Part shown: in pieces, positions 27,313-36,316 of the stretch | How the letters are laid out: each line of letters opens with the position of its first letter | Numbering within the stretch: position 1 is the stretch's first letter | From: Bacteroidales bacterium CF | GTDB taxonomy: Bacteria; Bacteroidota; Bacteroidia; Bacteroidales; UBA932 | Assembly (NCBI GenBank): GCA_000473305.1 | Contig: CP006772.1 | Span: 496,001-560,000, forward strand | Direction: 5' to 3' | Length of the DNA stretch: 64,000 nt | Translations under genes and position numbers: made by a program | The notes under the pieces: model-generated | Seen by the model: only the letters and a program-made list of their open reading frames with translations | Databases searched by the model: none | Told to the model about the DNA's origin: nothing

Positions 27313-29311
27313 TCTGATTGTCAGCTTTTGCTCTCATGCTGTCCCATGCGAGGTATGCTATGATTACAAGATACATGAAGAGGGCAAGTAATACGGCGGC
27401 ATTGGATTCCATCCACTCAGTGCTGGTAAGGTTGATGCCTCCGAAACGTATTATTGCACTGACAACGCCCATTAATGCACCACCTGCGATGAATCCTGAA
27501 GCGAGAAGAGTTCCTCTCTCCTTACGTGCATTGTTGAGAGCCTCGTCCTTGCTGCGGGTTGATACAAACCATGCAATTGCACCACCAACGAGTAGCGGAA
27601 CATTGAGCTCAATCGGGATGAACATTCCGAGGGAGAAGGCAAGAGCAGGAACTTTGAATATAGTCAACGCTATAGCAATCAGTGCACCGATTCCATATAG
27701 AAGCCAGGGTGCTCCGCCACCTGACATCAGGGGTTCTATCACTGCAGCCATTGCGTTTGCCTGAGGGGCTACCAAGGCATGATCGCCTGTAAATCCATAT
27801 GTTTTGTTAAGTATCATCATAACTCCGCCGACTGTCGCTGCTGCAACGAGTGTTCCGAGAAACTTCCATGATTGCTGCTTTGCAGGTGTGGAGCCCAGCC
27901 AATAACCAATCTTAAGGTCTGTTATAAATGCTCCTGAAACTGAAAGTGCTGTACAAACAACCCCTCCGATTACCAGAGCTGCTGTCATTCCGGCTGTTCC
28001 GGACAGTCCGCTGGCAACCATTATAACAGATGCAAGTATCAATGTCATAAGTGTCATGCCACTGACAGGGTTTGTACCGACAATGGCAATTGCATTTGCG
28101 GCAACAGTTGTAAACAGAAATGCAATTATTCCGACAACAAGCAGAGCTATCACCGCATGGAACAGGTTGTCAACGACTCCGAAATAGAAGAACAGGAATG
28201 TAATGGCTAAAGTAACCATGATTCCGATTGCGATGATCTTCATCGACAGGTCTTTCTGTGTTCTCTTGACGTGGTTCTTCACACTTCCTGAACCCTTCAG
28301 CTCTTTTGCTGCAAGGCCGAATGCGGATTTAATGATTCCTGCAGATTTGATAATACCAATAACACCGGCTGTTGCAATACCTCCAATACCGATATGTCTG
28401 GCGTATGTCTTGAAGATTACCTCAGGAGACATGCTTCCTACAACATCGGTTAGTCCTGTGTTCATAAGGTCTATTACACTTGCTCCGAAAAGCAGGTTCA
28501 TAAGAGGAATGATGACAAACCAAACGAGAAATGAACCGCAGCAGATTATGAATGAGTATTTAAGTCCTATAATGTAGCCCAGACCAAGAACAGCAGATCC
28601 GACATTTACCTTGAAAACTAGCTTGGCTTTATCTGCTATTGCCTCACCATAAGGAAGAACCCTTGTGGTAAAAACTTCTGACCACCAGCCGAATGTTGAT
28701 ACGATGAAGTCATAAAGACCACCAATCAGGCCGCTCACCAGAAGAAGTTTTGCTCCCTTTCCCCCTGTCTCGCCGCTTACAAGTACCTGAGTAGTTGCAG
28801 TAGCTTCCGGGAAAGGATATTTACCATGCATATCCGAGACAAAATATTTACGGAACGGAATAAGGAACAGTATACCAAGCACTCCGCCCAGAAGTGAGCT
28901 GAAGAACACCTTCATAAAGTCAACTGTAAGGTCAGGATATTTTGCCTGGAGTATATAAAGGGCAGGTAGTGTAAAAATTGCACCGGCCACTATTGCTCCG
29001 GAGCACGCACCGATTGACTGGATAATGACATTCTCACCGAGTGCGTTTTTTCTCTTCATCGCGCCTGAGACACCCACAGCTATGATAGCAATAGGAATTG
29101 CCGCTTCAAACACCTGTCCGACCTTGAGCCCAAGATAGGCTGCCGCGGCAGAAAAAATAATTGTCATAAGAATACCTAATGACACGGACCAAACGCTAAC
29201 CTCAGGATAGACTTTATCCGGGGACATAATCGGTTTATATTCCTCTCCTTCTTTAAGTTCTCGGTAGGCATTCTCCGGTAGGCCTGCCGGTTTTTTCTCT
29301 TCGTTTTGCAT
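27305..29311 (-). CDS. OPT-family oligopeptide transporter
   Basis: Inner-membrane oligopeptide transporter, 668 residues with some 15-16 hydrophobic segments. The N-terminal cytosolic arm is followed by YLGLKVGQVFEAAIPIAI, and the family motif NPNG-like region is represented by GTNPVSGMTLMTL. It belongs to the prokaryotic OPT group usually annotated as OPT/YSL. It is the first gene of a unit with zinc uptake and tripeptidase T, arguing for peptide uptake. Metal-chelate transport (YSL-type) is an alternative that the zinc gene does not exclude. Confidence 0.9.
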   Translation of the reverse strand: MQNEEKKPAGLPENAYRELKEGEEYKPIMSPDKVYPEVSVWSVSLGILMTIIFSAAAAYLGLKVGQVFEAAIPIAIIAVGVSGAMKRKNALGENVIIQSIGACSGAIVAGAIFTLPALYILQAKYPDLTVDFMKVFFSSLLGGVLGILFLIPFRKYFVSDMHGKYPFPEATATTQVLVSGETGGKGAKLLLVSGLIGGLYDFIVSTFGWWSEVFTTRVLPYGEAIADKAKLVFKVNVGSAVLGLGYIIGLKYSFIICCGSFLVWFVIIPLMNLLFGASVIDLMNTGLTDVVGSMSPEVIFKTYARHIGIGGIATAGVIGIIKSAGIIKSAFGLAAKELKGSGSVKNHVKRTQKDLSMKIIAIGIMVTLAITFLFFYFGVVDNLFHAVIALLVVGIIAFLFTTVAANAIAIVGTNPVSGMTLMTLILASVIMVASGLSGTAGMTAALVIGGVVCTALSVSGAFITDLKIGYWLGSTPAKQQSWKFLGTLVAAATVGGVMMILNKTYGFTGDHALVAPQANAMAAVIEPLMSGGGAPWLLYGIGALIAIALTIFKVPALAFSLGMFIPIELNVPLLVGGAIAWFVSTRSKDEALNNARKERGTLLASGFIAGGALMGVVSAIIRFGGINLTSTEWMESNAAVLLALFMYLVIIAYLAWDSMRAKADNQNG

Positions 29312-29331
29312 AAATTTTAATGATTAGTTTT

Positions 29332-29339
29332 CAAAGATA
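29332..29339 (-). promoter_or_regulatory. -7 element of the OPT-zupT-pepT operon
   Basis: TATCTTTG on the minus strand, 20 nt before the OPT start codon. No clear TTTG is found 19 nt upstream; the expected position is filled with A and T. Confidence 0.5.
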
Positions 29340-29349
29340 GGAAATTTCT

Positions 29350-29361
29350 AAATAATTATTT
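29350..29361. promoter_or_regulatory. AAATAATTATTT palindrome between divergent promoters
   Basis: Perfect 12-bp palindrome lying exactly between the -7 elements of the peptide operon (minus) and the arginine operon (plus). Its look recalls the A/T core of an ARG box, so ArgR-type binding is possible; the composition is so AT-rich that chance is also plausible. Confidence 0.35.
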
Positions 29362-29369
29362 TACCTTTG
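29362..29369 (+). promoter_or_regulatory. -7 element of the arginine operon
   Basis: TACCTTTG, full match to TAnnTTTG. It lies 176 nt before the first enzyme gene but only 8 nt before the small leader ORF, so the transcript would begin at or just before that ATG. Confidence 0.6.
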
Positions 29370-29377
29370 CAGCCGCA

Positions 29378-29443
29378 ATGAAAACCGATAGCTGTTATAT
29401 AGAGCTTAATCATAAGCATAGACACGTCCGACGATATGCCTAG
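29378..29443 (+). CDS. Possible arginine-operon leader peptide
   Basis: 21-codon ORF between the arg promoter and the first arg gene, with ATG at 29378 and TAG at 29441. The C-terminal half reads LNHKHRHVRRYA: three Arg codons (one AGA, two consecutive CGA) within five residues, with His and Lys between. It is followed by several short hairpins (for example TGATCC / GGATCA around 29457-29474 and GCAGG / CCTGC around 29490-29508), but no terminator with a T-run could be found, so an attenuator is less certain than for thr. It may be translated leaderlessly, as the ATG nearly coincides with the predicted transcription start. Confidence 0.4.
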   Translation: MKTDSCYIELNHKHRHVRRYA

Positions 29444-29544
29444 GGGGACAGCATTGATCTGATCCTTCCGGGATCACAACACACTACGCAGGTACAGTCT
29501 CCTGCAAAACAATCATATTTTAACCTTATATTGTTAAGAACATA

Positions 29545-30159
29545 ATGGATGTAAACATCTGTGTGGCTAATATTAGTCATGTGAAGTATGCAGAGAGGAT
29601 TTGTGAACTTATGTACATCTCTGCACAAGAGAGAGGAACGGGTATAGCCAAAAGATCTCCTGAATATGTCGCCGAGAAGATGATAGCGGGAAAAGCTGTC
29701 ATAGCCCTTGCCGGAGAAGTATTTGCCGGATTTTCGTATATTGAGACCTGGAGTCATAGCAGATTCGTTGCTAATTCGGGTCTGATTATTGCACATGAAT
29801 TCAGAAAATCGGGATTGGCAAGGAGAGTGAAGGCTAAGGTGTTTGAGCTCTCAAGGAAGCTATATCCTGAAGCTAAGATTTTCAGCATAACCACCGGTTT
29901 GGCGGTTATGAAACTGAATACAGAACTGGGTTTTAAACCAGTAACATTTTCCGAGCTCACCGATGATGAGGAGTTCTGGAAGGGGTGTCAAGGTTGCATA
30001 AATTTTGACGTGCTCCAGAGGAATAACAGGAAAATGTGCCTTTGTACCGGATTGCTATATGACCCGGCAGAGCATGTAAAGGATAAAAAAACGGCAGCAA
30101 TTAAGGCTTTGCCCTATATAGCATCAAAGATTAGTTCAATAATAACCCTAAAAAAATAA
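29545..30159 (+). CDS. GNAT acyltransferase of the arginine operon (probable glutamate N-acyltransferase)
   Basis: First enzyme gene of the arginine operon; no argA or argJ is present in the window. GNAT fold of 204 residues with a central acyl-CoA pyrophosphate-binding stretch around FRKSGLARRVKAKVFELS (residues 90-107) and an ELGFKPVTF segment typical of acetyltransferase ends. A small C-terminal part contains clustered cysteines (CQGC, CLC). By position it should make N-acyl-glutamate, and since argF' here is of the succinylornithine type, the acyl group may be succinyl. The role is inferred from operon logic. It stops 5 nt before argG. Confidence 0.75.
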   Translation: MDVNICVANISHVKYAERICELMYISAQERGTGIAKRSPEYVAEKMIAGKAVIALAGEVFAGFSYIETWSHSRFVANSGLIIAHEFRKSGLARRVKAKVFELSRKLYPEAKIFSITTGLAVMKLNTELGFKPVTFSELTDDEEFWKGCQGCINFDVLQRNNRKMCLCTGLLYDPAEHVKDKKTAAIKALPYIASKISSIITLKK

Positions 30160-30164
30160 TAGAG

Positions 30165-31355
30165 ATGAAAAGTAAAGTAGTGCTGGCATTCAGCGGTGGT
30201 CTGGACACATCCTTTTGTATTCCGTTCCTTAAGAACGAAAAAAATCTTGAGGTTCATACAGTAATGGTAAACACAGGCGGATTTACTGCAGAGGAGGAGA
30301 AGAAGATTGAGGAGAGGGCAATGACTCTGGGTGCGGCATCTCACAGAAGCGTAAACGCAGTTCAGGAGTACTACACAAAAGGTATTAAATATCTGCTGTT
30401 CGGTAATATTCTGAAAAACTCGACCTATCCGCTTTCGGTAAGTTCTGAGAGGGTCTTTCAGGCTCTTGAGGTGCTCAAGGTTGTAAAGGAGCTTGGAGCA
30501 GAATACGTGGCACACGGAAGCACAGGAGCAGGGAATGACCAGGTTCGCTTTGACCTTGTGTTTGAGGTTATGGCCCCTGAAGTAAAAGTTTTGGCTCCGA
30601 TAAGGGAACTTGCAATTTCCCGCATGGACGAGATAGAGTATCTGAGCAAGAGTGGTTTTAAATATTCATGGGAGAAGGCTCGCTACTCAATAAACCAGGG
30701 TATCTGGGGAACAAGTATAGGTGGGGTTGAGACACTAAAGGCATCCGGTGTATTGCCGGAAGAGGCATATCCTTCTCAGGTTATCAAGAGTGGAAGTGAA
30801 AGGGTGAAAATCTCCTTTGAGAAGGGAGAACCATGCGCAATCAATGGTGAGAAGATGGATCCTGTAACTTTAATTCATAAGTTGAATGCAATAGCTTCTC
30901 CTTATGGAGTGGGAAGGGATATTCATGTAGGTGATACAATAATTGGCATAAAAGGCAGGGTAGGATTTGAAGCTGCAGCCCCTCTTATTCTTATTAAGGC
31001 TCACCACCTTCTTGAAAAACACACTCTGACAAAGGGGCAACTTTACTGGAAAGAGCAGCTTGCCGGATGGTACGGACAACTCATGCACGAGGCACAGTAT
31101 CTGGATCCTGTTATGAGAAATATCGAGGTTTTCCTTGATGATACTCAAAAGAGTGTCACAGGAACAGTAGAGGTTGAAATCAGACCATATCACTTTGCAG
31201 TGCTTGCATGTGAAAGCAAGTTCGATTTGATGAGCGCAAAATTCGGGGAATACGGCGAGGCAAACAAATCATTTACAGGTCAGGATGTGATTGGTTTTAC
31301 AAAAGTCCTGGCCAACCCGTTGAAGATTTACTATTCAGTACACGAAAATGATTAA
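30165..31355 (+). CDS. argG: Argininosuccinate synthase
   Basis: ATP-dependent joining of citrulline and aspartate. The N-terminal pyrophosphatase loop LAFSGGLDTS is at residues 7-16; YSINQGIWGTSIGG and the C-terminal helix used in tetramer formation are also present. 396 residues. Its end overlaps argC by 8 nt. Here it comes early in the operon, before the genes that make its precursor. Confidence 0.96.
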   Translation: MKSKVVLAFSGGLDTSFCIPFLKNEKNLEVHTVMVNTGGFTAEEEKKIEERAMTLGAASHRSVNAVQEYYTKGIKYLLFGNILKNSTYPLSVSSERVFQALEVLKVVKELGAEYVAHGSTGAGNDQVRFDLVFEVMAPEVKVLAPIRELAISRMDEIEYLSKSGFKYSWEKARYSINQGIWGTSIGGVETLKASGVLPEEAYPSQVIKSGSERVKISFEKGEPCAINGEKMDPVTLIHKLNAIASPYGVGRDIHVGDTIIGIKGRVGFEAAAPLILIKAHHLLEKHTLTKGQLYWKEQLAGWYGQLMHEAQYLDPVMRNIEVFLDDTQKSVTGTVEVEIRPYHFAVLACESKFDLMSAKFGEYGEANKSFTGQDVIGFTKVLANPLKIYYSVHEND

Positions 31356-32340
31356 GGCAGCAATAGCGGGCGGTACCGGTTATACGGCGGGAGAACTGCT
31401 TCGGATTCTGATACGCCACCCGTATGTGGAGATAACCTCTGTTCTGAGCAGCAGCACTGCCGGAGCAGATGTTACGTCCTTCCACAGAGACTTGTTAGGA
31501 GAGCTTGATATGCAGTTCTCTGACAAGAGTGAGTTTGCCGTGGATCTACTCTCTGCCGATGTTGTGTTTCTTTGCCTCGGTCATGGACTTTCCAAAGAGT
31601 TTCTTGATGAATATACCTTAAAATCAGGATGCAGGGTAATAGATCTCGGCAACGATTTCAGGCTGGAGGATAGTCACAAGGATTTCACCTTCGTATACGG
31701 ATTGTGCGATCTGTTCAGGGATAAGGTAAAAAGCGCCTCAAACATTGCAAATCCGGGATGCTTCGCGACAGCAATTTTGCTGGCATTGTCACCACTGGCT
31801 CTTGCAGGGGAGATCAAAGACGAGATTCACATTCATGCAATAACAGGGTCAACAGGTGCAGGGAGATCACTTTCAGACAGCTCTCATTTCAGCTACAGAG
31901 ACAACAATATCTCTGTATATAAGCCATTTTCGCACCAGCATGTGCCTGAAATAAGAAAGAGTCTTGAAATTCTTGCATGCAATACTATTCCTCAGATCAA
32001 CTTCGTTCCCATGAGGGGTGATTTTACCAGAGGAATATTTGCAAGTCTCTATACAAAGGCATCTGATGGCAAAGAGCTGACAGAGATTGTGGAATATTTT
32101 AAGGAGGTCTATAAAAATTCTCCTCAGGTTATTGTCTCTGATAAGTCAATATCTCTCAAAGAGGTTGTAAATACAAACAAAGCCATAATCCACATAGAAA
32201 AGCACAACGGATACTGGCATATTACATCGGCTATAGATAACCTTATAAAAGGTGCATCAGGACAAGCCGTGCAAAACATGAATTTAATGTTCGGGTTTGA
32301 TGAGAACACAGCTCTCAGCCTGAAAGGCAGCGCATTTTAA
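31348..32340 (+). CDS. argC: N-acyl-gamma-glutamyl-phosphate reductase
   Basis: NADPH-dependent reduction of N-acylglutamyl phosphate to the semialdehyde. Rossmann motif GGTGYTAGELLR at the N-terminus and catalytic Cys138 in NPGCFAT; 330 residues. It overlaps argG by 8 nt and is followed 1 nt later by argD. Substrate acyl group (acetyl or succinyl) cannot be read from this protein. Confidence 0.95.
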   Translation: MIKAAIAGGTGYTAGELLRILIRHPYVEITSVLSSSTAGADVTSFHRDLLGELDMQFSDKSEFAVDLLSADVVFLCLGHGLSKEFLDEYTLKSGCRVIDLGNDFRLEDSHKDFTFVYGLCDLFRDKVKSASNIANPGCFATAILLALSPLALAGEIKDEIHIHAITGSTGAGRSLSDSSHFSYRDNNISVYKPFSHQHVPEIRKSLEILACNTIPQINFVPMRGDFTRGIFASLYTKASDGKELTEIVEYFKEVYKNSPQVIVSDKSISLKEVVNTNKAIIHIEKHNGYWHITSAIDNLIKGASGQAVQNMNLMFGFDENTALSLKGSAF

Positions 32341-32341
32341 G

Positions 32342-33484
32342 ATGAAAACATTTAACGTATATAAACTCTGGCCGATTGAGCCGGTAAAGGCAAAAGGGTG
32401 CAAGGTATGGGATAAAAATGGGCAGGAGTACCTTGATCTTTACGGCGGCCATGCTGTTATTTCGATAGGTCATGCACATCCTCATTACAGGAAGATGCTG
32501 GGCGAACAGGCCGAGAAGCTGGGATTCTACTCAAACTCTGTGCAGAATTCTCTTCAGGAGGAGCTTGCTGAAAAGCTTGGAAAGCAGAGCGGGTATGAGG
32601 ATTATTCTCTCTTTTTGTGTAATTCAGGTGCTGAGGCAAACGAAAACGCATTAAAACTGGCCTCTTTTGTCTCGGGGAAAAAGAGAGTGGTGGCATTCAA
32701 GGGTGCTTTTCACGGAAGGACTTCCGGCGCTGTTGCAGCTACGGATAATCCCAAAATCGTCAGCCCTTTCAATGCAGGACATGAGGTTACATTTGTACCT
32801 ATGAACTCAATCTCCTTCGTGGAGGCTGAGCTCGCCAAGGGAGATGTGGCCGCGGTTATAATTGAAGGGATACAGGGAGTTGCAGGTATATATATGCCTG
32901 ATCCGATGTTTATGAAAGAGCTCAGCCTCCTCACAAGAAGGTTCGGAGTGTTTCTCATCCTTGATGAGGTTCAGTCCGGCTATGGCCGTACCGGTAAATT
33001 CTTTGCTCATCAATATTCAGATATCAAACCGGATATGATAACTACAGCGAAAGGAATGGGTAATGGCTTCCCTATCGGTGGAGTGCTGATCTCTCCGGAT
33101 ATAAAGGCTGAATACGGTATGCTGGGAACCACATTCGGTGGGAACCATCTGGCCTGTGCTGCCGCCATTGCTGTTCTGGATGTTATTGAGTCCGAGTCTC
33201 TGGTAATGAATGCTTTTGAGGTTGGTTCTTATCTAATTGAGAACTTGCAGAGGATTCAGCGGGGAAATCCGGGCAGGATTGCAGGTATACGCGGTAAAGG
33301 TCTTATGATTGGCATTGAGATGGAGAGTGGCTTTGAAGATGTCAGGAACAGACTGCTTTTTGAAGATCATATATTTACCGGAGCTGCAAAAACGAATATA
33401 ATAAGATTGCTTCCTCCTCTCTCTATTACAAAAGAGGATGCAGATCTTTTCCTTAAGTGTTTTATTCACCAATTATCTAAATAG
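32342..33484 (+). CDS. argD: Acylornithine aminotransferase
   Basis: Class III PLP aminotransferase making N-acylornithine from the semialdehyde with glutamate as donor. PLP lysine Lys237 in TTAKGMGNGFPIGG, ILDEVQSGYGRTG upstream, and CNSGAEANENALK near residue 95; 380 residues, slightly shorter than E. coli ArgD. It sits between argC and argF' with gaps of 1 and 5 nt. Confidence 0.95.
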   Translation: MKTFNVYKLWPIEPVKAKGCKVWDKNGQEYLDLYGGHAVISIGHAHPHYRKMLGEQAEKLGFYSNSVQNSLQEELAEKLGKQSGYEDYSLFLCNSGAEANENALKLASFVSGKKRVVAFKGAFHGRTSGAVAATDNPKIVSPFNAGHEVTFVPMNSISFVEAELAKGDVAAVIIEGIQGVAGIYMPDPMFMKELSLLTRRFGVFLILDEVQSGYGRTGKFFAHQYSDIKPDMITTAKGMGNGFPIGGVLISPDIKAEYGMLGTTFGGNHLACAAAIAVLDVIESESLVMNAFEVGSYLIENLQRIQRGNPGRIAGIRGKGLMIGIEMESGFEDVRNRLLFEDHIFTGAAKTNIIRLLPPLSITKEDADLFLKCFIHQLSK

Positions 33485-33489
33485 TATCC

Positions 33490-34443
33490 ATGAAAAAATT
33501 CACATGCGTACAGGACATTGGTCCATTGGACATTGCCTTGGCAAAGGCAGCCGAGGTAAAGGCAAATCCTTTTTCCGACCAGATTCTGGGGAAAAATAAG
33601 ACTTTGCTTATGATCTTTTTCAATTCAAGTCTCAGGACCAGACTCAGCACTCAGAAGGCAGCCCTGAACCTTGGAATGAACGTTATTGTCCTTGATATTA
33701 ATCAAGGGGCATGGAAACTTGAGACTGAGAGGGGCGTGATAATGGATGGTGACAAGTCTGAGCACATTCTTGAGGCAATACCTGTAATGGCATCATATTG
33801 TGACATTATAGGTGTTCGTTCCTTCGCAAGATTGGAGGATAAGGCGTTTGACTACAATGAGACTATCCTGAACCAGTTTATTGAATATTCAGGAAAACCT
33901 GTATTCAGTATGGAGGCGGCAACTCGCCATCCATTACAGAGTTTTGCCGATCTCATAACAATTGAGGAGTACAAAAAGGTTGAACGTCCTAAAGTTGTCC
34001 TTACTTGGGCCCCGCATCCAAAGGCACTTCCTCAGGCTGTCCCGAACTCTTTTGCAGAGTGGATGAGAGAGACTGATTATGAGTTTGTAATAACCCATCC
34101 GGAAGGATATGAACTCTCGGAAGAATTTACAAAAGGTGTAAGAATAGAGTATGATATAGAGGCTGCATATAAGGATGCAGACTTTATATATGCCAAGAAT
34201 TGGTCAAAGTTCAATGATCCGGATTATGGTAAAGTTGTGAACATCGACAGAAGTTGGATGGTTGATGAAAAGAAGATGCAACTCACTCGGAATGCCAAAT
34301 TTATGCACTGTTTGCCTGTAAGGAGAAACATGATTGTCTCTGATGACGTGATAGAGTCGAAGGATTCTATTGTGATACCGGAAGCTGCAAATAGGGTAGT
34401 CTCTGCACAGGTTGTTATAAGAGAAATGTTGAAATCCCTTTAA
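33490..34443 (+). CDS. argF': N-succinylornithine (or N-acetylornithine) carbamoyltransferase
   Basis: Carbamoyl transfer to an acylated ornithine, not to free ornithine. The carbamoyl-phosphate motif is the variant FFNSSLRTRLST (residues 43-54) rather than SxRTR in ordinary OTC, and HCLPVRRN follows near residue 280. From memory the sequence is very close to the Bacteroides fragilis succinylornithine enzyme. The loop reads GDKSEHILEA, with Ser90 where I recall Pro90 in B. fragilis and Glu in acetylornithine enzymes; a small residue there is reported to favour succinylornithine. The 317-residue length fits. Symbol argF' is the name used for this group. Confidence 0.88.
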   Translation: MKKFTCVQDIGPLDIALAKAAEVKANPFSDQILGKNKTLLMIFFNSSLRTRLSTQKAALNLGMNVIVLDINQGAWKLETERGVIMDGDKSEHILEAIPVMASYCDIIGVRSFARLEDKAFDYNETILNQFIEYSGKPVFSMEAATRHPLQSFADLITIEEYKKVERPKVVLTWAPHPKALPQAVPNSFAEWMRETDYEFVITHPEGYELSEEFTKGVRIEYDIEAAYKDADFIYAKNWSKFNDPDYGKVVNIDRSWMVDEKKMQLTRNAKFMHCLPVRRNMIVSDDVIESKDSIVIPEAANRVVSAQVVIREMLKSL

Positions 34444-34456
34444 TAAATATCAGTAT

Positions 34457-35233
34457 ATGAAACAATTGACGATTATTAAAATTGGAGGAAATATTGTTGA
34501 TCAACCTTCAGCGCTCGAAGAGTTTCTGAAAAAATTCAGCAAAGAGAGTGGCCCAAAGGTGCTTATTCACGGAGGTGGAGTGATGGCAACAGAGCTTTCT
34601 GCCAAAATGGGACTGCAGGTAAATATGCAAAACGGCAGAAGAGTAACAGACCTGGATACACTAAAATTAGTAACAATGGTGTATGCCGGATGGATAAATA
34701 AAAGTATAGTTGGATTGCTTCAGAAGTTCGGAACCAATGCAATAGGTCTTTCCGGAGCAGACGGAGATGTAGTGCCTGCAACCAGAAGATCTCCTTATCC
34801 GGTTGATTTCGGATATGTCGGAGATGTTAATCCTGTTGATATTAATGTCGCACTTCTGGAAAGCCTCTTAGGTAGGGGAATCACTCCTGTTTTCTGTGCT
34901 ATTACTCATGACCGTAATGGTTCTCTGCTCAATACAAATGCTGACACTATGGCTTCGAGCCTGGCAATAGCCCTTTCAAGGGACTATTCGACAAAACTTA
35001 TCTACTGCTTTGAAAAGGAGGGTGTCCTCTCTAACCCTGATGATGAGGACTCGGTTATTCCGTTAATTACAAAAAGCAGTTATGAGCTTTTAAAGGAGAC
35101 AAAAGCTGTCTCCGGAGGTATGCTTCCTAAACTTGACAATGCCTTTGCTGCTATTGAGAGCGGAGTGGCAGAGGTGTGTATAAAGCATGCGCTGAATTTA
35201 GGAAACAGTAAAGGAACAGTATTAAAACCATAA
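34457..35233 (+). CDS. argB: N-acylglutamate kinase
   Basis: Amino-acid kinase family enzyme phosphorylating N-acylglutamate. KIGGNIVD (residues 8-15), the substrate loop LIHGGGVMATELSAKMG, and the C-terminal GGMLPKLDNAFAAIESG are all conserved; 258 residues, without the N-terminal helix that arginine-inhibited hexameric enzymes have. Feedback inhibition by arginine therefore looks unlikely, leaving control to transcription. It lies 13 nt after argF'. Confidence 0.94.
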   Translation: MKQLTIIKIGGNIVDQPSALEEFLKKFSKESGPKVLIHGGGVMATELSAKMGLQVNMQNGRRVTDLDTLKLVTMVYAGWINKSIVGLLQKFGTNAIGLSGADGDVVPATRRSPYPVDFGYVGDVNPVDINVALLESLLGRGITPVFCAITHDRNGSLLNTNADTMASSLAIALSRDYSTKLIYCFEKEGVLSNPDDEDSVIPLITKSSYELLKETKAVSGGMLPKLDNAFAAIESGVAEVCIKHALNLGNSKGTVLKP

Positions 35234-35244
35234 AATTTAATATA

Positions 35245-36312
35245 ATGGATAACAGATATTTAAATGGAGCGGTGGAACTTTTGCGAAAAATCGTTTCAAT
35301 CCCGTCAATTTCCGGTGAGGAGTCAGCGGTATCTGATTATATCTATAAATATCTGGAATCTAATGGGCTATGCCCGGAAAGGATAGCAAATAATATTGTT
35401 GTCTATTCAAAAAGATATAATCCATCAAGAAGGACCCTGATGCTTAATTCCCATATGGATACGGTAAAACCGGTAAGCGCTTACTCGTTCGATCCATATG
35501 CCACGGGAACGGATGATGAAAGGATATTCGGTGTCGGAAGCAACGATGCAGGGGCTTCTGTAGTATCACTGATACATACTTTTCTCTACTTTGAGGAACA
35601 GGAGAAAGACTTGTTGCCTTTCAACCTTATGTTGTTAATCTCTGCAGAAGAGGAGACATCAGGGAAAAATGGAATTATTCTAGCCTTGAAAAATATAAAG
35701 AGGCCTGATTGCGCAATCGTAGGCGAGCCTACATGTATGAAAACGGCAGTTGGAGAGAGAGGTCTCCTTGTAGTGGATGCAGTTGCACATGGTGTATGTG
35801 GTCATGCAGCAAGGAATGAAGGCGTTAATGCAATAATGATTGCTTTTGACGATATTGCATGGCTGAGGAATTATTCATTCCCACAGGTCTCTGAGAGGAT
35901 GGGTGCGGTTAAGTGCTCGGTAACACAGATTGAGGCAGGTACACAACACAACGTTGTGCCTGACGCATGTAAGTTTGTAATTGATATAAGACCTACAGAT
36001 CGTTATACTAATCCTGAGATTATGGAGATTTTGAAGGCAAACATGAAGAGTGAGCTGAAGGCCCGTTCTCTTACAAACCGCTCTTCTATTACACCGGAAG
36101 GTCATCCACTTGTCGAAGCAGCCTTGAGTTGCGGCGTTGAGACCTATATCTCACCTACAACATCGGACTGGATGAGAATGGACTTTCCTGCTGTGAAGAT
36201 GGGTCCGGGCGACTCTTCACGCTCACACAGGGCGGATGAGTTTGTATATGTTGACGAAGTGAGGGGTGGTGTAGAAGGTTATGTTAATTTTGTATCAAAA
36301 ATGAAAATGTAA
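35245..36312 (+). CDS. argE: Acylornithine/acylcitrulline deacylase (M20 family)
   Basis: Zinc M20 hydrolase of 355 residues. Metal and catalytic motifs: NSHMDTV (His70, Asp72), SNDAGASV, SAEEETSG with the general-base Glu, VGEPT, and a C-terminal PGDSSRSHRADEFV. In a pathway that uses acylated ornithine carbamoyltransferase the natural substrate is N-acylcitrulline; the gene's place between argB and argH fits removing the acyl group just before ArgG and ArgH act. Which acyl group is removed is not proved. Confidence 0.88.
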   Translation: MDNRYLNGAVELLRKIVSIPSISGEESAVSDYIYKYLESNGLCPERIANNIVVYSKRYNPSRRTLMLNSHMDTVKPVSAYSFDPYATGTDDERIFGVGSNDAGASVVSLIHTFLYFEEQEKDLLPFNLMLLISAEEETSGKNGIILALKNIKRPDCAIVGEPTCMKTAVGERGLLVVDAVAHGVCGHAARNEGVNAIMIAFDDIAWLRNYSFPQVSERMGAVKCSVTQIEAGTQHNVVPDACKFVIDIRPTDRYTNPEIMEILKANMKSELKARSLTNRSSITPEGHPLVEAALSCGVETYISPTTSDWMRMDFPAVKMGPGDSSRSHRADEFVYVDEVRGGVEGYVNFVSKMKM

Positions 36313-36316
36313 GGTT

